Source: Nocardia carnea (GTDB lineage Bacteria > Actinomycetota > Actinomycetes > Mycobacteriales > Mycobacteriaceae). From it: 64,000 nt of DNA. The translations under genes were made by a program, and so were the position numbers. Positions 1 through 7,577 of this stretch are shown here, piece after piece. Below the pieces are notes generated by a model that searched no databases, was not told the DNA's origin, and was given only the letters and a program-made list of their open reading frames with translations. Each line of letters begins with the position of its first letter. Within the stretch, counting starts at the first letter, position 1. The DNA lies in contig NZ_JARWNW010000261.1 in assembly GCF_029868325.1 (NCBI RefSeq), positions 58,469 through 122,468 of the forward strand, in the 5' to 3' direction.

Positions 1-630
1 AGTGCGAACCAGGAATTCGGCAGCCTCCTCCGAGGCAGAGAACCGCAGGATCACCTGTCCCGACGAGGTGGCCGTGACCCGTAGGCGATGGGGTTCGAGA
101 ATGCCGGCGAGCGCGCTGGCCTCGCCCCAGCGGCTGGGCGGGCCGCTGCCGGCCGGCGGTGGCGGCAGGTACGCGCTGAGCACCTGCCCCATCGCAGGCA
201 GCACGCTGCCGGGCTGCCACGACGCCAGCACCACCCGCGCGCCCGGTGCCGCGACCCTCGCGAGCTCGCGGGCCGCGGCCTGATGGTCGGCCGCGTACAT
301 CACACCGAATACCGAGAGCACGACATCGGCCGATCGATCCGGAACGGGAAGGGCCTCGAGCTCACCACACAGCCATTCGAGGTCGAAACCTGCACAGCGA
401 GCGCGTTCCTCGGCCAACCGCAGCAGCGACGGTTCGAAGTCGATGCCGGCCACTCGGCCGCCGCGCCCGGCCGCGAGCAGCGCCGCGTTCCCTGTGCCGG
501 TAGCGATATCGACCACGCGGTCACCCGGGCCGACAGCGGCCGCCTCGACAGCCGCCTCCGCGACGGGCTGCAGATAACGGCCCATCGAGGGGTAGTCACC
601 GACACCCCACGTCGTCATCGGACTGTTCAC
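1..630 (-). CDS. SAM-dependent class I methyltransferase (3' end cut by window)
   Basis: The reading frame enters from the left edge without a stop, so about 210 residues of the N-terminal part are visible. A GTG start at 630 is chosen because AGGAGG lies seven bases before it; an in-frame ATG at 618 is the alternative. The protein has the class I SAM-binding motif VVDIATGTGNAAL near residues 35-47, an acidic residue ending the second strand (GIDFEP), and a UbiE/Methyltransf_11-like layout (SADVVLSVFGVMYAAD). The substrate cannot be read from the sequence. It faces away from the metal genes and is separated from nmtR by about 620 bp, so it probably does not belong to the metallophore system. 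Confidence 0.85.
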   Translation of the reverse strand, partial: MNSPMTTWGVGDYPSMGRYLQPVAEAAVEAAAVGPGDRVVDIATGTGNAALLAAGRGGRVAGIDFEPSLLRLAEERARCAGFDLEWLCGELEALPVPDRSADVVLSVFGVMYAADHQAAARELARVAAPGARVVLASWQPGSVLPAMGQVLSAYLPPPPAGSGPPSRWGEASALAGILEPHRLRVTATSSGQVILRFSASEEAAEFLVRT

Positions 631-1109
631 TCGCCTACCTCCTGAAAGCAGGAGGCGCCCTTGACCGTGTCGACCGGAGTCGAGCGTGGCGGACCGGGTC
701 CGTCGCAGCGCCTCTCGCTCCGGATAAGGATGCCGACAGCCTAGCGAACCTGTGTCCGCGGTCGACCGGCTCCTCGATCGTGAACCACCCGTCGCGCCGG
801 GAGTCGCGTGCCTGACCCGGCATGGAGGCATCGGCACAGTTCCTACCGGAGCCGCCGGGAATCACCGTCCTGAGCATCTCCGGGATCGGGGCCCCGCGCG
901 GCAACAGCGCCTCGACCTGGCCGGGTGTGTACGACTACGGCAACGCGGCACCCAACGCGCCCGACCCAACGGCCGCGCCCCGCGGAATCCGGTGTGTTGA
1001 GTCGCGCCGTTCCTTTCGAATCGGGCTGATCCCAACCGGGCGGGCTGGGGCACGGGTGGCGCAATAGCCATGAAACCGCTTGTCCACGCCGGTCGCAGTC
1101 GTCCGTGCC
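631..1109. other. Intergenic stretch without a convincing gene
   Basis: About 480 bases lie between the methyltransferase start and the hydrolase relic. A short plus-strand frame at 822-1067 has reasonable codon choice but no recognisable domain, no clear ribosome binding site and no homologue I know. Minus-strand frames continue the relic out of register. I see no RNA gene here. It reads as decayed or spacer DNA. Confidence 0.5.
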
Positions 1110-1253
1110 CCGGCGTATTCTCCGAGCCCCGCACGCGCCGCTGTCGTCGACATCGAGGTACCACTGCCTTTCGGCGTCGGAGACGAGACCGAAGCAGGAG
1201 TCGCCGTGCCTGGGAACCATCGCGTCCACATAGACCAGCGAGCTGATGTCACG
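1110..1253 (-). pseudogene. Relic of an alpha/beta-hydrolase (EstC/HNL-like)
   Basis: On the minus strand, overlapping the nmtR stop by three bases, there is a run of about 45 residues including SSLVYVDAMVPRHGDS followed by an SDAERQWYLD-like stretch. This matches the segment after the nucleophile elbow in EstC/hydroxynitrile-lyase-like alpha/beta-hydrolases, where a SLVYLDAFVPxxG-type block is characteristic. No start codon, catalytic serine elbow or downstream catalytic histidine region is present, and the frame soon degenerates into Arg/Gly-rich nonsense. I read it as the leftover of a deleted hydrolase gene. The homology is from memory of the family and was not aligned. Confidence 0.45.
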
Positions 1254-1632
1254 CGGGTGTCTGCGTGGCGGGCGTATCGGTGTCGTCGTGGTCGGCGAGG
1301 CCGAGGCGCAGATGCTCGCTGTGGTAGACGGCCTCGTCGAGCAGTTGGGCGACGTGGTTGTCGTATAGGCCGTAGACGATACTGCGACCCGACCGGGTGC
1401 CGGTGACCAGGCCGAGGTTGCGGAGCAGCCGGAGCTGATGCGAGACCGCCGACTGTTCCATACCGACCGCTTCGGCGAGTTCGGACACCGCACGTGCGCC
1501 CTGGCGGAGTTCGGTGAGGATCAGCAGCCGGCTCGGGGTGGCGAGCGCCTGCAGTGTGGTCGCCACCCGTGCGGCGGACTCGGCGTCCAGGCGCGCGGCC
1601 GGCCGGTCACGGCCTTCGACCCCATGTCCCAT
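1249..1632 (-). CDS. nmtR: NmtR-type ArsR/SmtB nickel/cobalt-sensing repressor
   Basis: A 127-residue winged-helix ArsR-family repressor. It begins MGHGVEGR, as in Mycobacterium tuberculosis NmtR, whose N-terminal Gly2/His3 take part in nickel binding; this decides the start at 1632 over an upstream ATG at 1656. The recognition helix is MEQSAVSHQLRLLRN (about residues 58-72). The alpha-5 metal ligands known in NmtR, Asp91, His93, His104 and His107, occur at the same residue numbers; His109 of NmtR is Arg here. It is divergent from ctpJ, as in M. tuberculosis, and by analogy represses ctpJ and possibly itself through a palindrome in the 98-bp gap, with release by Ni/Co. No good Shine-Dalgarno site precedes the start, so a leaderless or near-leaderless mRNA is possible. 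Confidence 0.9.
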   Translation of the reverse strand: MGHGVEGRDRPAARLDAESAARVATTLQALATPSRLLILTELRQGARAVSELAEAVGMEQSAVSHQLRLLRNLGLVTGTRSGRSIVYGLYDNHVAQLLDEAVYHSEHLRLGLADHDDTDTPATQTPA

Positions 1633-1665
1633 GGGGAGGGAGTCTAGCTCATTCATATTGAACGA

Positions 1666-1681
1666 ATGAATACATGTTCAT
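1666..1681. promoter_or_regulatory. Candidate NmtR operator
   Basis: ATGAATACATGTTCAT is an imperfect inverted repeat (ATGAA-N6-TTCAT) in the gap between the divergent nmtR and ctpJ starts. It sits in an AT-rich island inside GC-rich DNA. ArsR/SmtB repressors bind such palindromes over divergent promoters, so this is the natural operator candidate. Binding is inferred. Confidence 0.6.
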
Positions 1682-1730
1682 TTGTTCTGTTATGGTGAGC
1701 CGGTTGTGCTCCGAGCTCTGGAGGTTCCTC

Positions 1731-3713
1731 GTGGTTTCGACCACCGTCACGAACGGCCGACCGGCCACCACGCCGGTGGTCCGGACCGGCCTGTTCACGC
1801 TGCCCGAGGTGCGCTGGGCGGGCGCTGCGCTGCTGCTGTTCCTGCTCGGCCTGATCACGCAGTGGCTGGGGGCGCCGGCATGGCTGTGGTGGGCGCTGTA
1901 CCTGGCCTGCTACGCCACCGGCGGCTGGGAACCGGGACTGGCGGGACTACGGGCGTTACGGGAGAAAACGCTCGATGTGGACCTGCTGATGGTGGTCGCG
2001 GCCATCGGTGCCGCGGCAATCGGTCAGGTATTCGACGGTGCGCTGCTGATCGTCATCTTCGCGACCTCCGGGGCCTTGGAGGCGCTGGCCACCGCGCGGA
2101 CCGAGGATTCGCTGCGCGGACTGCTGGGCTTGGCCCCCGAAACCGCCACCCGGCTCACCGACGACGGCGGTGAGGAAACCGTCGAGGCCGCCGGCCTGGC
2201 AATCGGTGAGGTGATCCTGGTCCGCCCGGGCGACCGGATCGCCGCCGACGGGACGGTTGTCGCCGGAGCCGGGGAAGTGGATCAGGCCACCGTCACCGGG
2301 GAATCGATACCGGTGGACAAATCCGTGGGCGACGAGGTGTACGCCGGAACTCTCAACGGCACGGGCGCCCTGCGGATCCGGGTGGACCGTCGCGCCGAGG
2401 ACTCCGTGGTGGCCAGGATCGCCGGACTGGTCGAAGAAGCCGGCCGGACCAAGGCGAAAACCCAGTTGTTCATCGAGAAGATCGAGCAGCGGTACTCCGT
2501 GGGCATGGTGGCGGTCACCCTGGCCGTGTTCATCGTGCCGCTGCTGTTCGGCGCCGACCTGCAATCCGCGCTGTTGCGCGCCATGACCCTCATGATCGTC
2601 GCCTCCCCGTGTGCGGTCGTGCTCGCGACGATGCCGCCGCTGCTGGCCGCGATCGCCAACGCCGGCCGCCACGGCGTGCTGGTCAAATCCGCCGTGGTGA
2701 TGGAAAAGCTGGGCACCACCACCCGCGTCGCGTTCGACAAGACCGGCACGCTGACCCTCGGTGTTCCCGAGCTCCTCGAAATCCGCCCGATGTCCGGAAT
2801 TCCTTTCTCCGAGGAACAGCTCCTGCGGCTGGCCGCGGCCGCCGAATACGGCAGCGAACACCCGCTGGCGGCGGCGGTGGTGCGCGCTGCTCGCCGCCGT
2901 GACCTGACCCTGCCTGTCGCCGAGGACTTCGGCACCCGGCCCGGCCGGGGTGTATCGGCCGTGGTGGAAGGGTATTTCATCCGGGTCGGTTCCCCCGCGG
3001 CGCTGCTCGGGGCCGACGATCCCGCGGCCGCCGAGGCTGTCGCTGTCGCCGACGAACTACAGCGCGGTGGGCATACCGCTGTGGTCGTCCTGTGCGACCG
3101 GACCCCGCTCGCCGTTCTCGGCCTCGCCGACCGGTTGCGTCCCGAGGCCGCCGCGGCTGTCGCGGCGCTCACCGATCTGACGGGAACCACGCCCACGCTG
3201 CTCACCGGTGACCACCCCGCCACCGCCGCCCGGCTCGCCGAACGGGTCGCCCTCACCGACGTGCACGCCGGACTGATGCCCGAGGACAAGGTCGCCGCCG
3301 TGCGCCGGTACGAGTCCGCCGGCGAGCGGGTTACCTTCGTGGGTGACGGCGTGAACGATGCTCCCGCGCTGGCCGCCGCCCATGCCGGAATCGCCATGGG
3401 CGGAGCGGGATCCGATCTGACCCTGCAGACCGCCGACGCGGTGGTGGTCCGGGACGATCTGACCGCCATTTCCACCGTGATCGCGCTGGCCCGGCGCGCC
3501 CGCCGGATCGTGCTCGCCAACCTCGCGATCGCGGCCGGCTTCATCACCGTCCTCGTCGTCTGGGACCTGGCCGGGCATCTGCCGCTACCGCTCGGCGTCG
3601 CCGGTCACGAAGGCTCGACCGTGATCGTCGGTCTCAACGGTCTGCGCTTGCTGTCGCGCCGCGCGTGGGACAAGGCCGGTCGCAGCGGGCCGGCGGCCGC
3701 GGCCCGTCTGTGA
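1731..3713 (+). CDS. ctpJ: CtpJ-type P1B metal-transporting ATPase
   Basis: A 660-residue heavy-metal efflux ATPase. It carries TGES (189-192), the membrane SPC motif (292-294, typical of the Co/Ni/Zn-exporting CtpD/CtpJ group rather than the CPC of copper pumps), the phosphorylation site DKTGTLT from residue 336, SEHPLAAAV (HP motif) and GDGVND (538-543). There is no N-terminal metal-binding domain or His-rich tail. The GTG at 1731 is chosen because GAGG lies shortly upstream and the resulting length equals M. tuberculosis CtpJ as I remember it; an in-frame ATG at 1674 would fall inside the putative operator. Divergent pairing with nmtR indicates Ni/Co (possibly Zn) efflux under NmtR control. 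Confidence 0.9.
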   Translation: MVSTTVTNGRPATTPVVRTGLFTLPEVRWAGAALLLFLLGLITQWLGAPAWLWWALYLACYATGGWEPGLAGLRALREKTLDVDLLMVVAAIGAAAIGQVFDGALLIVIFATSGALEALATARTEDSLRGLLGLAPETATRLTDDGGEETVEAAGLAIGEVILVRPGDRIAADGTVVAGAGEVDQATVTGESIPVDKSVGDEVYAGTLNGTGALRIRVDRRAEDSVVARIAGLVEEAGRTKAKTQLFIEKIEQRYSVGMVAVTLAVFIVPLLFGADLQSALLRAMTLMIVASPCAVVLATMPPLLAAIANAGRHGVLVKSAVVMEKLGTTTRVAFDKTGTLTLGVPELLEIRPMSGIPFSEEQLLRLAAAAEYGSEHPLAAAVVRAARRRDLTLPVAEDFGTRPGRGVSAVVEGYFIRVGSPAALLGADDPAAAEAVAVADELQRGGHTAVVVLCDRTPLAVLGLADRLRPEAAAAVAALTDLTGTTPTLLTGDHPATAARLAERVALTDVHAGLMPEDKVAAVRRYESAGERVTFVGDGVNDAPALAAAHAGIAMGGAGSDLTLQTADAVVVRDDLTAISTVIALARRARRIVLANLAIAAGFITVLVVWDLAGHLPLPLGVAGHEGSTVIVGLNGLRLLSRRAWDKAGRSGPAAAARL

Positions 3714-3882
3714 TGGCCGGCGGTGACCTTGGGTGTGCTGTCGGGATTCGGGCGCATGGAGCCGGAAGCAGGATTGGCCGGTGGTCTACGCGAGCAGGCC
3801 GCACGCGGTATCGACCGCCGGGGTCGAGTGCGCGGAAACGGCGTGCCCGTGTCGTCCGAAGAGGTGGGCGCCGTGCCCGGAG

Positions 3883-4569
3883 CTAGGAAATCCTGGACCG
3901 GTCGAGGTTTGCCACCAGGCCGTCGATGATGTCGCGCGCGGCTTGCGACGCGTCGTAGCCGGCCATCGCGGCTGTCCACTGTGGCAGGAGGCGGACCACG
4001 GAAGGGAAGTCGCCGAGCTGCTCCGCGGTGGCGGACTCGGTCCAATGCACGGGTGCCTTCCCGTGCCGGGCGGCGGCCGAGCGTTCTTCGGCCGCTCTCC
4101 GGGTGCTGAGCTCGCCGAGCGTGAAACGCCACAGTACCGAGTACATGTATGCCGCATAGGTGTCGTCGGCGCCGAGGGCCTTTGCCGTGGTGATGAATTC
4201 CTCGAGGATCCACATCGCCGCGCGGCCGTAGGTTTCGCCGGTGTTGAGTATATCGACCACCCACGGAAGTTCGTGCAAGGTGTCGATCAGGTAGATGATG
4301 ATCGCCGCCAGCCGGTTTCGAGGATCGGCGGGGAGTTGCGGACGCTGAAGCTCTTCGGCGCGTGCGTCGAGGACGGCGAAGAAAAGCGCGCTCTTGGTGG
4401 GGAAGTGGTGGTAGATCGCGGCGGTACTGACGTCGAGGCGGCCGGCCAGCCGCCGCATGCTGAAGGTCCTCGCGCCGTCGGCGGTGAGCATCTCGTCGGT
4501 GGCGGCAAGGATCGTTTCGCGCTCGAGGCGAACCGGTCGGCCGCGTTTGCGGGGCGCGGAGTTCGACAC
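3883..4569 (-). CDS. TetR-family transcriptional regulator
   Basis: A 228-residue regulator. The N-terminal TetR DNA-binding domain (about residues 10-60) contains ETILAATDEMLTADGARTFS followed by the helix-turn-helix MRRLAGRLDVSTAAIYHHFP and KSALFFAVLD. The C-terminal ligand domain is helical and not assignable to a subgroup. The GTG at 4569 is used because it places the protein start directly before the basic SAPRKRGRP stretch; the open frame continues upstream to 4890 with arginine-rich, improbable protein. It converges on ctpJ and lies 185 bp downstream of zur on the same strand. Target and ligand are unknown; a role in the neighbouring metallophore genes is possible but not shown. Confidence 0.85.
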   Translation of the reverse strand: MSNSAPRKRGRPVRLERETILAATDEMLTADGARTFSMRRLAGRLDVSTAAIYHHFPTKSALFFAVLDARAEELQRPQLPADPRNRLAAIIIYLIDTLHELPWVVDILNTGETYGRAAMWILEEFITTAKALGADDTYAAYMYSVLWRFTLGELSTRRAAEERSAAARHGKAPVHWTESATAEQLGDFPSVVRLLPQWTAAMAGYDASQAARDIIDGLVANLDRSRIS

Positions 4570-4754
4570 GAGGTCCCATTGTGCGTAGGGCGCTGCCGAC
4601 CGCACCGGCCGGGGTGCTCGGGATGCGTCGGGGAATGCGGGAGGTTGCTGTGACCGGCCGCGATGCGGTCGTCGCCACACGCGCTCCGGCCACTCGAACA
4701 GTTGTCCACCAGGATTCGAGCCGACCGGCCCTGCGGGTCCGGCGGCGGTACGGC

Positions 4755-5171
4755 TCAGGTGCTGCGGCACCGAACGCACACGCCGTCGAGTTCGAGTGTG
4801 TGCGCGATATCGGTGAATCCGGTGATCGTGGGCAGTCCGCCGATCCATGCTTCGACGACGTCTGCGTCCAAAACGGTGCTGTACCCGCATGCTCGGCAGA
4901 TCAGATGATGCCGGTGCACGGACGATCGGCGCAGTTGGTATCGCCGTTCGCCGGTTTCCTGGCGGACGACGTCCAGGTGCTGTGCTCGGTCCAGTTCCGC
5001 CAGTGTCCGGTACACGGTGGAGATACCGATGCTATGGCCCGCCAGGCGCAGCCGGGTATGTAACTCCTGCACAGTGGTGAATCCGCCCTGTGCGTCCAGT
5101 GCGGACACGATCAACTCGCGCTGTCGCGTCCAGCGGCGCATTCCAGGGGCTGCTACATGCTCCCCGATCAT
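4755..5171 (-). CDS. zur: Zur-type Fur-family metal-responsive repressor
   Basis: A 138-residue Fur-superfamily protein. The winged-helix region contains the recognition segment SIGISTVYRTLAEL (47-60). The structural zinc site is two CxxC pairs, Cys92/Cys95 and Cys132/Cys135. Glu75, His86/88/89 and His124 are available for the sensing site. The middle (HRHHLICRACG, EAWIGG, GFTDIAHTLELDG) resembles mycobacterial Zur more than FurA, from memory. The ATG at 5171 is preceded 20 bp upstream by a palindrome, suggesting autoregulation. It is divergent from the ABC/NRPS cluster whose promoters carry similar sites, so it is the likely cluster regulator. Zinc as the metal is inferred. The chromosomal zur normally sits beside an smtB-like gene, so this may be a cluster-specific paralogue. 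Confidence 0.85.
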   Translation of the reverse strand: MIGEHVAAPGMRRWTRQRELIVSALDAQGGFTTVQELHTRLRLAGHSIGISTVYRTLAELDRAQHLDVVRQETGERRYQLRRSSVHRHHLICRACGYSTVLDADVVEAWIGGLPTITGFTDIAHTLELDGVCVRCRST

Positions 5172-5190
5172 GGGCCTAGTTGAGCATAAA

Positions 5191-5205
5191 TGAAAAGCGT
5201 TTTCA
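5191..5205. promoter_or_regulatory. Zur-like box upstream of zur
   Basis: TGAAAAGCGTTTTCA is a perfect 6-bp inverted repeat around a 3-bp centre. Its arms equal those of the actinobacterial Zur-box pattern TGAAAA-N3-TTTTCA. It lies 20 bp before the zur start, positioned to repress that promoter. Confidence 0.65.
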
Positions 5206-5598
5206 ACAATTGGTCGCTCGTGGCCCGGGGGTGGGTGCGCTGGATCGGATCGGTGTGTTCGCTGTCCATTTGCGCGTTGAGCGAACCGTGTCGACATGGC
5301 ATGTGGGGTACGCTTCTTCTGCTATAAATACGCGTTCGTTAATTGCATGCGGAAAGCCTGGACTGTAGGTGGGCCCGGTGGCGGGTGTGGCGTGCGCGGG
5401 TGCTTTGCCCGGGTCGTTTGCCTATTCGATGGTGGCCCGGCCGGTCCGCGCCGACCGTGGTGGCCGCAGGGTGGCACCATTCGGTTGCCTCTCGTGCGCG
5501 GGGTCGAAATTGTGCCTCGCGGTTCGCGCTCCGGTGGTCGATGTGCCGACCGGGTGGGTCGCATCGGCGCCAGGGTTGTGTTAGCGTCCGGCTCACTC
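5206..5598. other. Intergenic region before the ABC/metallophore cluster, no gene seen
   Basis: About 390 bases separate the zur-side palindrome from the box before the ABC genes. Short frames here have Trp/Arg/Gly-rich translations and poor codon use, so none is called. An AT-rich patch around 5320-5342 contains TATAAAT and could be a -10 element, but no gene start lies close downstream. Confidence 0.4.
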
Positions 5599-5599
5599 G

Positions 5600-5618
5600 A
5601 TAATGAAAATCATTTCTA
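5600..5618. promoter_or_regulatory. Fur/Zur-like box upstream of the ABC transporter pair
   Basis: ATAATGAAAATCATTTCTA contains the perfect repeat AATGA-AAA-TCATT (5602-5614). Reading TGAAAATCATTTCTA (5604-5618), it matches 13 of 15 bases of the ideal palindrome TGAAAATCATTTTCA. It lies about 110 bp before the first ABC gene, in the only AT-rich patch near it. Confidence 0.6.
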
Positions 5619-5726
5619 GGAAGCATGCTGTCGCCGCTGATCTGGCCGATCCCGTTCTGGTACCCGGGGGGCCCGTCCCTTGGGGTGGTGGCGGGAGCTT
5701 CGCGTAAATGACGGACAGGAGCCGTG

Positions 5727-7577
5727 ATGGGTGGTGCCGGGATATCGCTCCAGGTAGACGATGTGGGGCAGGAACCCCGGGAAGCCGCGGCCGAAGCCGG
5801 GGTGACGCCCGGTAATGCCTTGTTCCGGGTGACCGAGCCGGTCCGCGGCCGGCTCGGTGCGTCGATGGTGATCGGTGCGCTCGGAGGCGCGGCCGGGGTG
5901 GCCGGTTTCGTCGGGCTGGCGCTTGCGCTGGGAGAACTGTTCGAGGCCGATACCGAGACCGGCGTGGTGGTGGCGTTCCTGGTACTGGCCGCGGCCGGGT
6001 TCCTCGTTCGATTCGCGCTGCGCGCCTGGTCTTTCCTGCTCTCACATCTCGCGTCGTTCGATCTCGAACAGCGGTTGCGCAGCGACCTCGCCGCACACCT
6101 GGGCCGGGTTCCGCTGGGTGAGGCGCAGCGCCTGGGATCGGGTGCCGTGAAGAAGGTCGTGCAGGACGATGTGCGCGGCTTGCATATGGCGGTGGCCGAT
6201 GCGGTACCGCTGGCCGGGTTCACGGTGGCGCAGCCGATCGCGGCGCTGGTGGCTCTGGGGTTCGTGGATTGGCGGCTGTTGCTGGCGGTCGCATTGTTGC
6301 TGCCGGTGGTCTTCGTCGGGATGCAGCTGACCCTGCGGGATTACGTCGAGACCCGGCGTCGTTACGACGAAGCCAACGAAGCGATCAACGCGGCAACGGT
6401 GGAGTTCGTCCAGGGGATGCCGGTGGTGCGGACCTTCGACGACGGCACGGTGTCGTTCCGGCGCTTCGTCGACCGGGTCCGGCAGTTCAACGTGGCCACC
6501 ACGGTCTGGCAGAACAACAATCGCACCGCGATGATCTTCGCCAATCTGACGGTGGCGCCGTTGCCGACCATCGTGATCGTAACCGCGGTGGGAATCTGGC
6601 TGACGGCGAACGGGTCGATATCGCCCGCACAGCTCGTTGCCGCGATCCTCATCGGCACGCTTCCGGTGGAATCGGTTGTGCCACTGATGAATCTGTCGAA
6701 TCTGATCAACGATTCCAAGGCCGGTGCCGCGCGCATCGTCGAACTGCTCGATATCGAGCCGCTGCCGGAGCCGGAGAACCCGCAGTCTCCCGCCGATGGG
6801 TCGATCGTGTTCCGGGACGTGCGGTTCGGTTACCGAGGCGCGGAACGCGCCGCCCTCGATGGTGTGGACCTGACGATCCCGAGTGGCACGGTGTGCGCGC
6901 TGGTCGGTCCGTCCGGCTCGGGTAAATCGACGGTCGCGCGCCTGATCCCACGCTTCTGGGAGGTGGATTCGGGAGAAGTGCTCGTGGGCGGGGTGGACGT
7001 CCGCCGCATCGGCTCCGCGGATCTACTCGGCCGTCTCGCGATGGTGTTCCAGGATCCGTTCCTGCTCTCCGACTCCGTGCGGGAAAATATCCGGCTTGCC
7101 CGCCCGTCGGCCACCGACGCCGAGGTCGAGGCCGCGGCACGGGCCGCCCAAGCGCACGAGTTCATCGTTTCGGAACTACCCGAGGGCTATGACACACCGG
7201 TCGGTGAGCGCGGGGCGCGATTGTCCGGCGGACAACGCCAGCGGATCACCATTGCCCGGGCACTGCTCGCGGACGCGCCCATCGTGATCCTCGACGAAGC
7301 GACCTCGTTCGCCGATCCGGAGAACGAAGCGGCCATCCAGGCCGCCATCGCCGAGCTCACCCGCGGTCGCACGGTGCTCGTGGTCGCCCACCGCCTGTCC
7401 ACGATCGTCGACGCGGACCAGATCGTGGTGCTCGAATCCGGTCGGGTGTCCGAATCCGGTACCCATACCGAACTACTCGCGGCAGGCGGCCGCTACGCCC
7501 GGCTCTGGGAGCACCACCAGCGTGCCAGGGACTGGGGCCTCGGCAGCGGCAAGAACACGGAGGCTACCGACCGATGA
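5727..7577 (+). CDS. YbtP-like ABC half-transporter (metallophore transport, subunit 1)
   Basis: A 616-residue fused membrane/ATPase subunit of exporter fold. About 340 residues form the transmembrane domain, starting near residue 35 with hydrophobic segments (MVIGALGGAAGVAGFVGLALAL). The nucleotide-binding domain has Walker [10 protein letters not shown] near residue 394, the signature LSGGQRQR near 499, Walker B IVILDEATS and the switch His in VVAHRLS. The ATG at 5727 is preferred over the adjacent GTG at 5724 because AGGAG is six bases upstream. It overlaps the next gene by four bases, so the two form a heterodimer like YbtP/YbtQ or IrtA/IrtB, which import metal-loaded metallophores despite an exporter fold. 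Unlike IrtA it lacks a siderophore-reductase domain. The preceding box suggests metal repression. Confidence 0.88.
   Translation: MGGAGISLQVDDVGQEPREAAAEAGVTPGNALFRVTEPVRGRLGASMVIGALGGAAGVAGFVGLALALGELFEADTETGVVVAFLVLAAAGFLVRFALRAWSFLLSHLASFDLEQRLRSDLAAHLGRVPLGEAQRLGSGAVKKVVQDDVRGLHMAVADAVPLAGFTVAQPIAALVALGFVDWRLLLAVALLLPVVFVGMQLTLRDYVETRRRYDEANEAINAATVEFVQGMPVVRTFDDGTVSFRRFVDRVRQFNVATTVWQNNNRTAMIFANLTVAPLPTIVIVTAVGIWLTANGSISPAQLVAAILIGTLPVESVVPLMNLSNLINDSKAGAARIVELLDIEPLPEPENPQSPADGSIVFRDVRFGYRGAERAALDGVDLTIPSGTVCALVGPSGSGKSTVARLIPRFWEVDSGEVLVGGVDVRRIGSADLLGRLAMVFQDPFLLSDSVRENIRLARPSATDAEVEAAARAAQAHEFIVSELPEGYDTPVGERGARLSGGQRQRITIARALLADAPIVILDEATSFADPENEAAIQAAIAELTRGRTVLVVAHRLSTIVDADQIVVLESGRVSESGTHTELLAAGGRYARLWEHHQRARDWGLGSGKNTEATDR

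Noticed and set aside
822..1067. Plus-strand 81-codon frame (MEASAQFLPEPPG start)
   Set aside because: Codon use is tolerable, but there is no ribosome site, no recognisable domain and it lies in decayed DNA next to a hydrolase relic.
1674..1730. Upstream ATG as start of ctpJ
   Set aside because: It would place the start inside the candidate NmtR operator; GTG 1731 has a ribosome site and gives the remembered family length.
5296..5619. Overlapping short frames in the zur-ABC intergenic region
   Set aside because: Trp/Arg/Gly-rich translations, no ribosome sites, and they run through the metal box; considered regulatory DNA.
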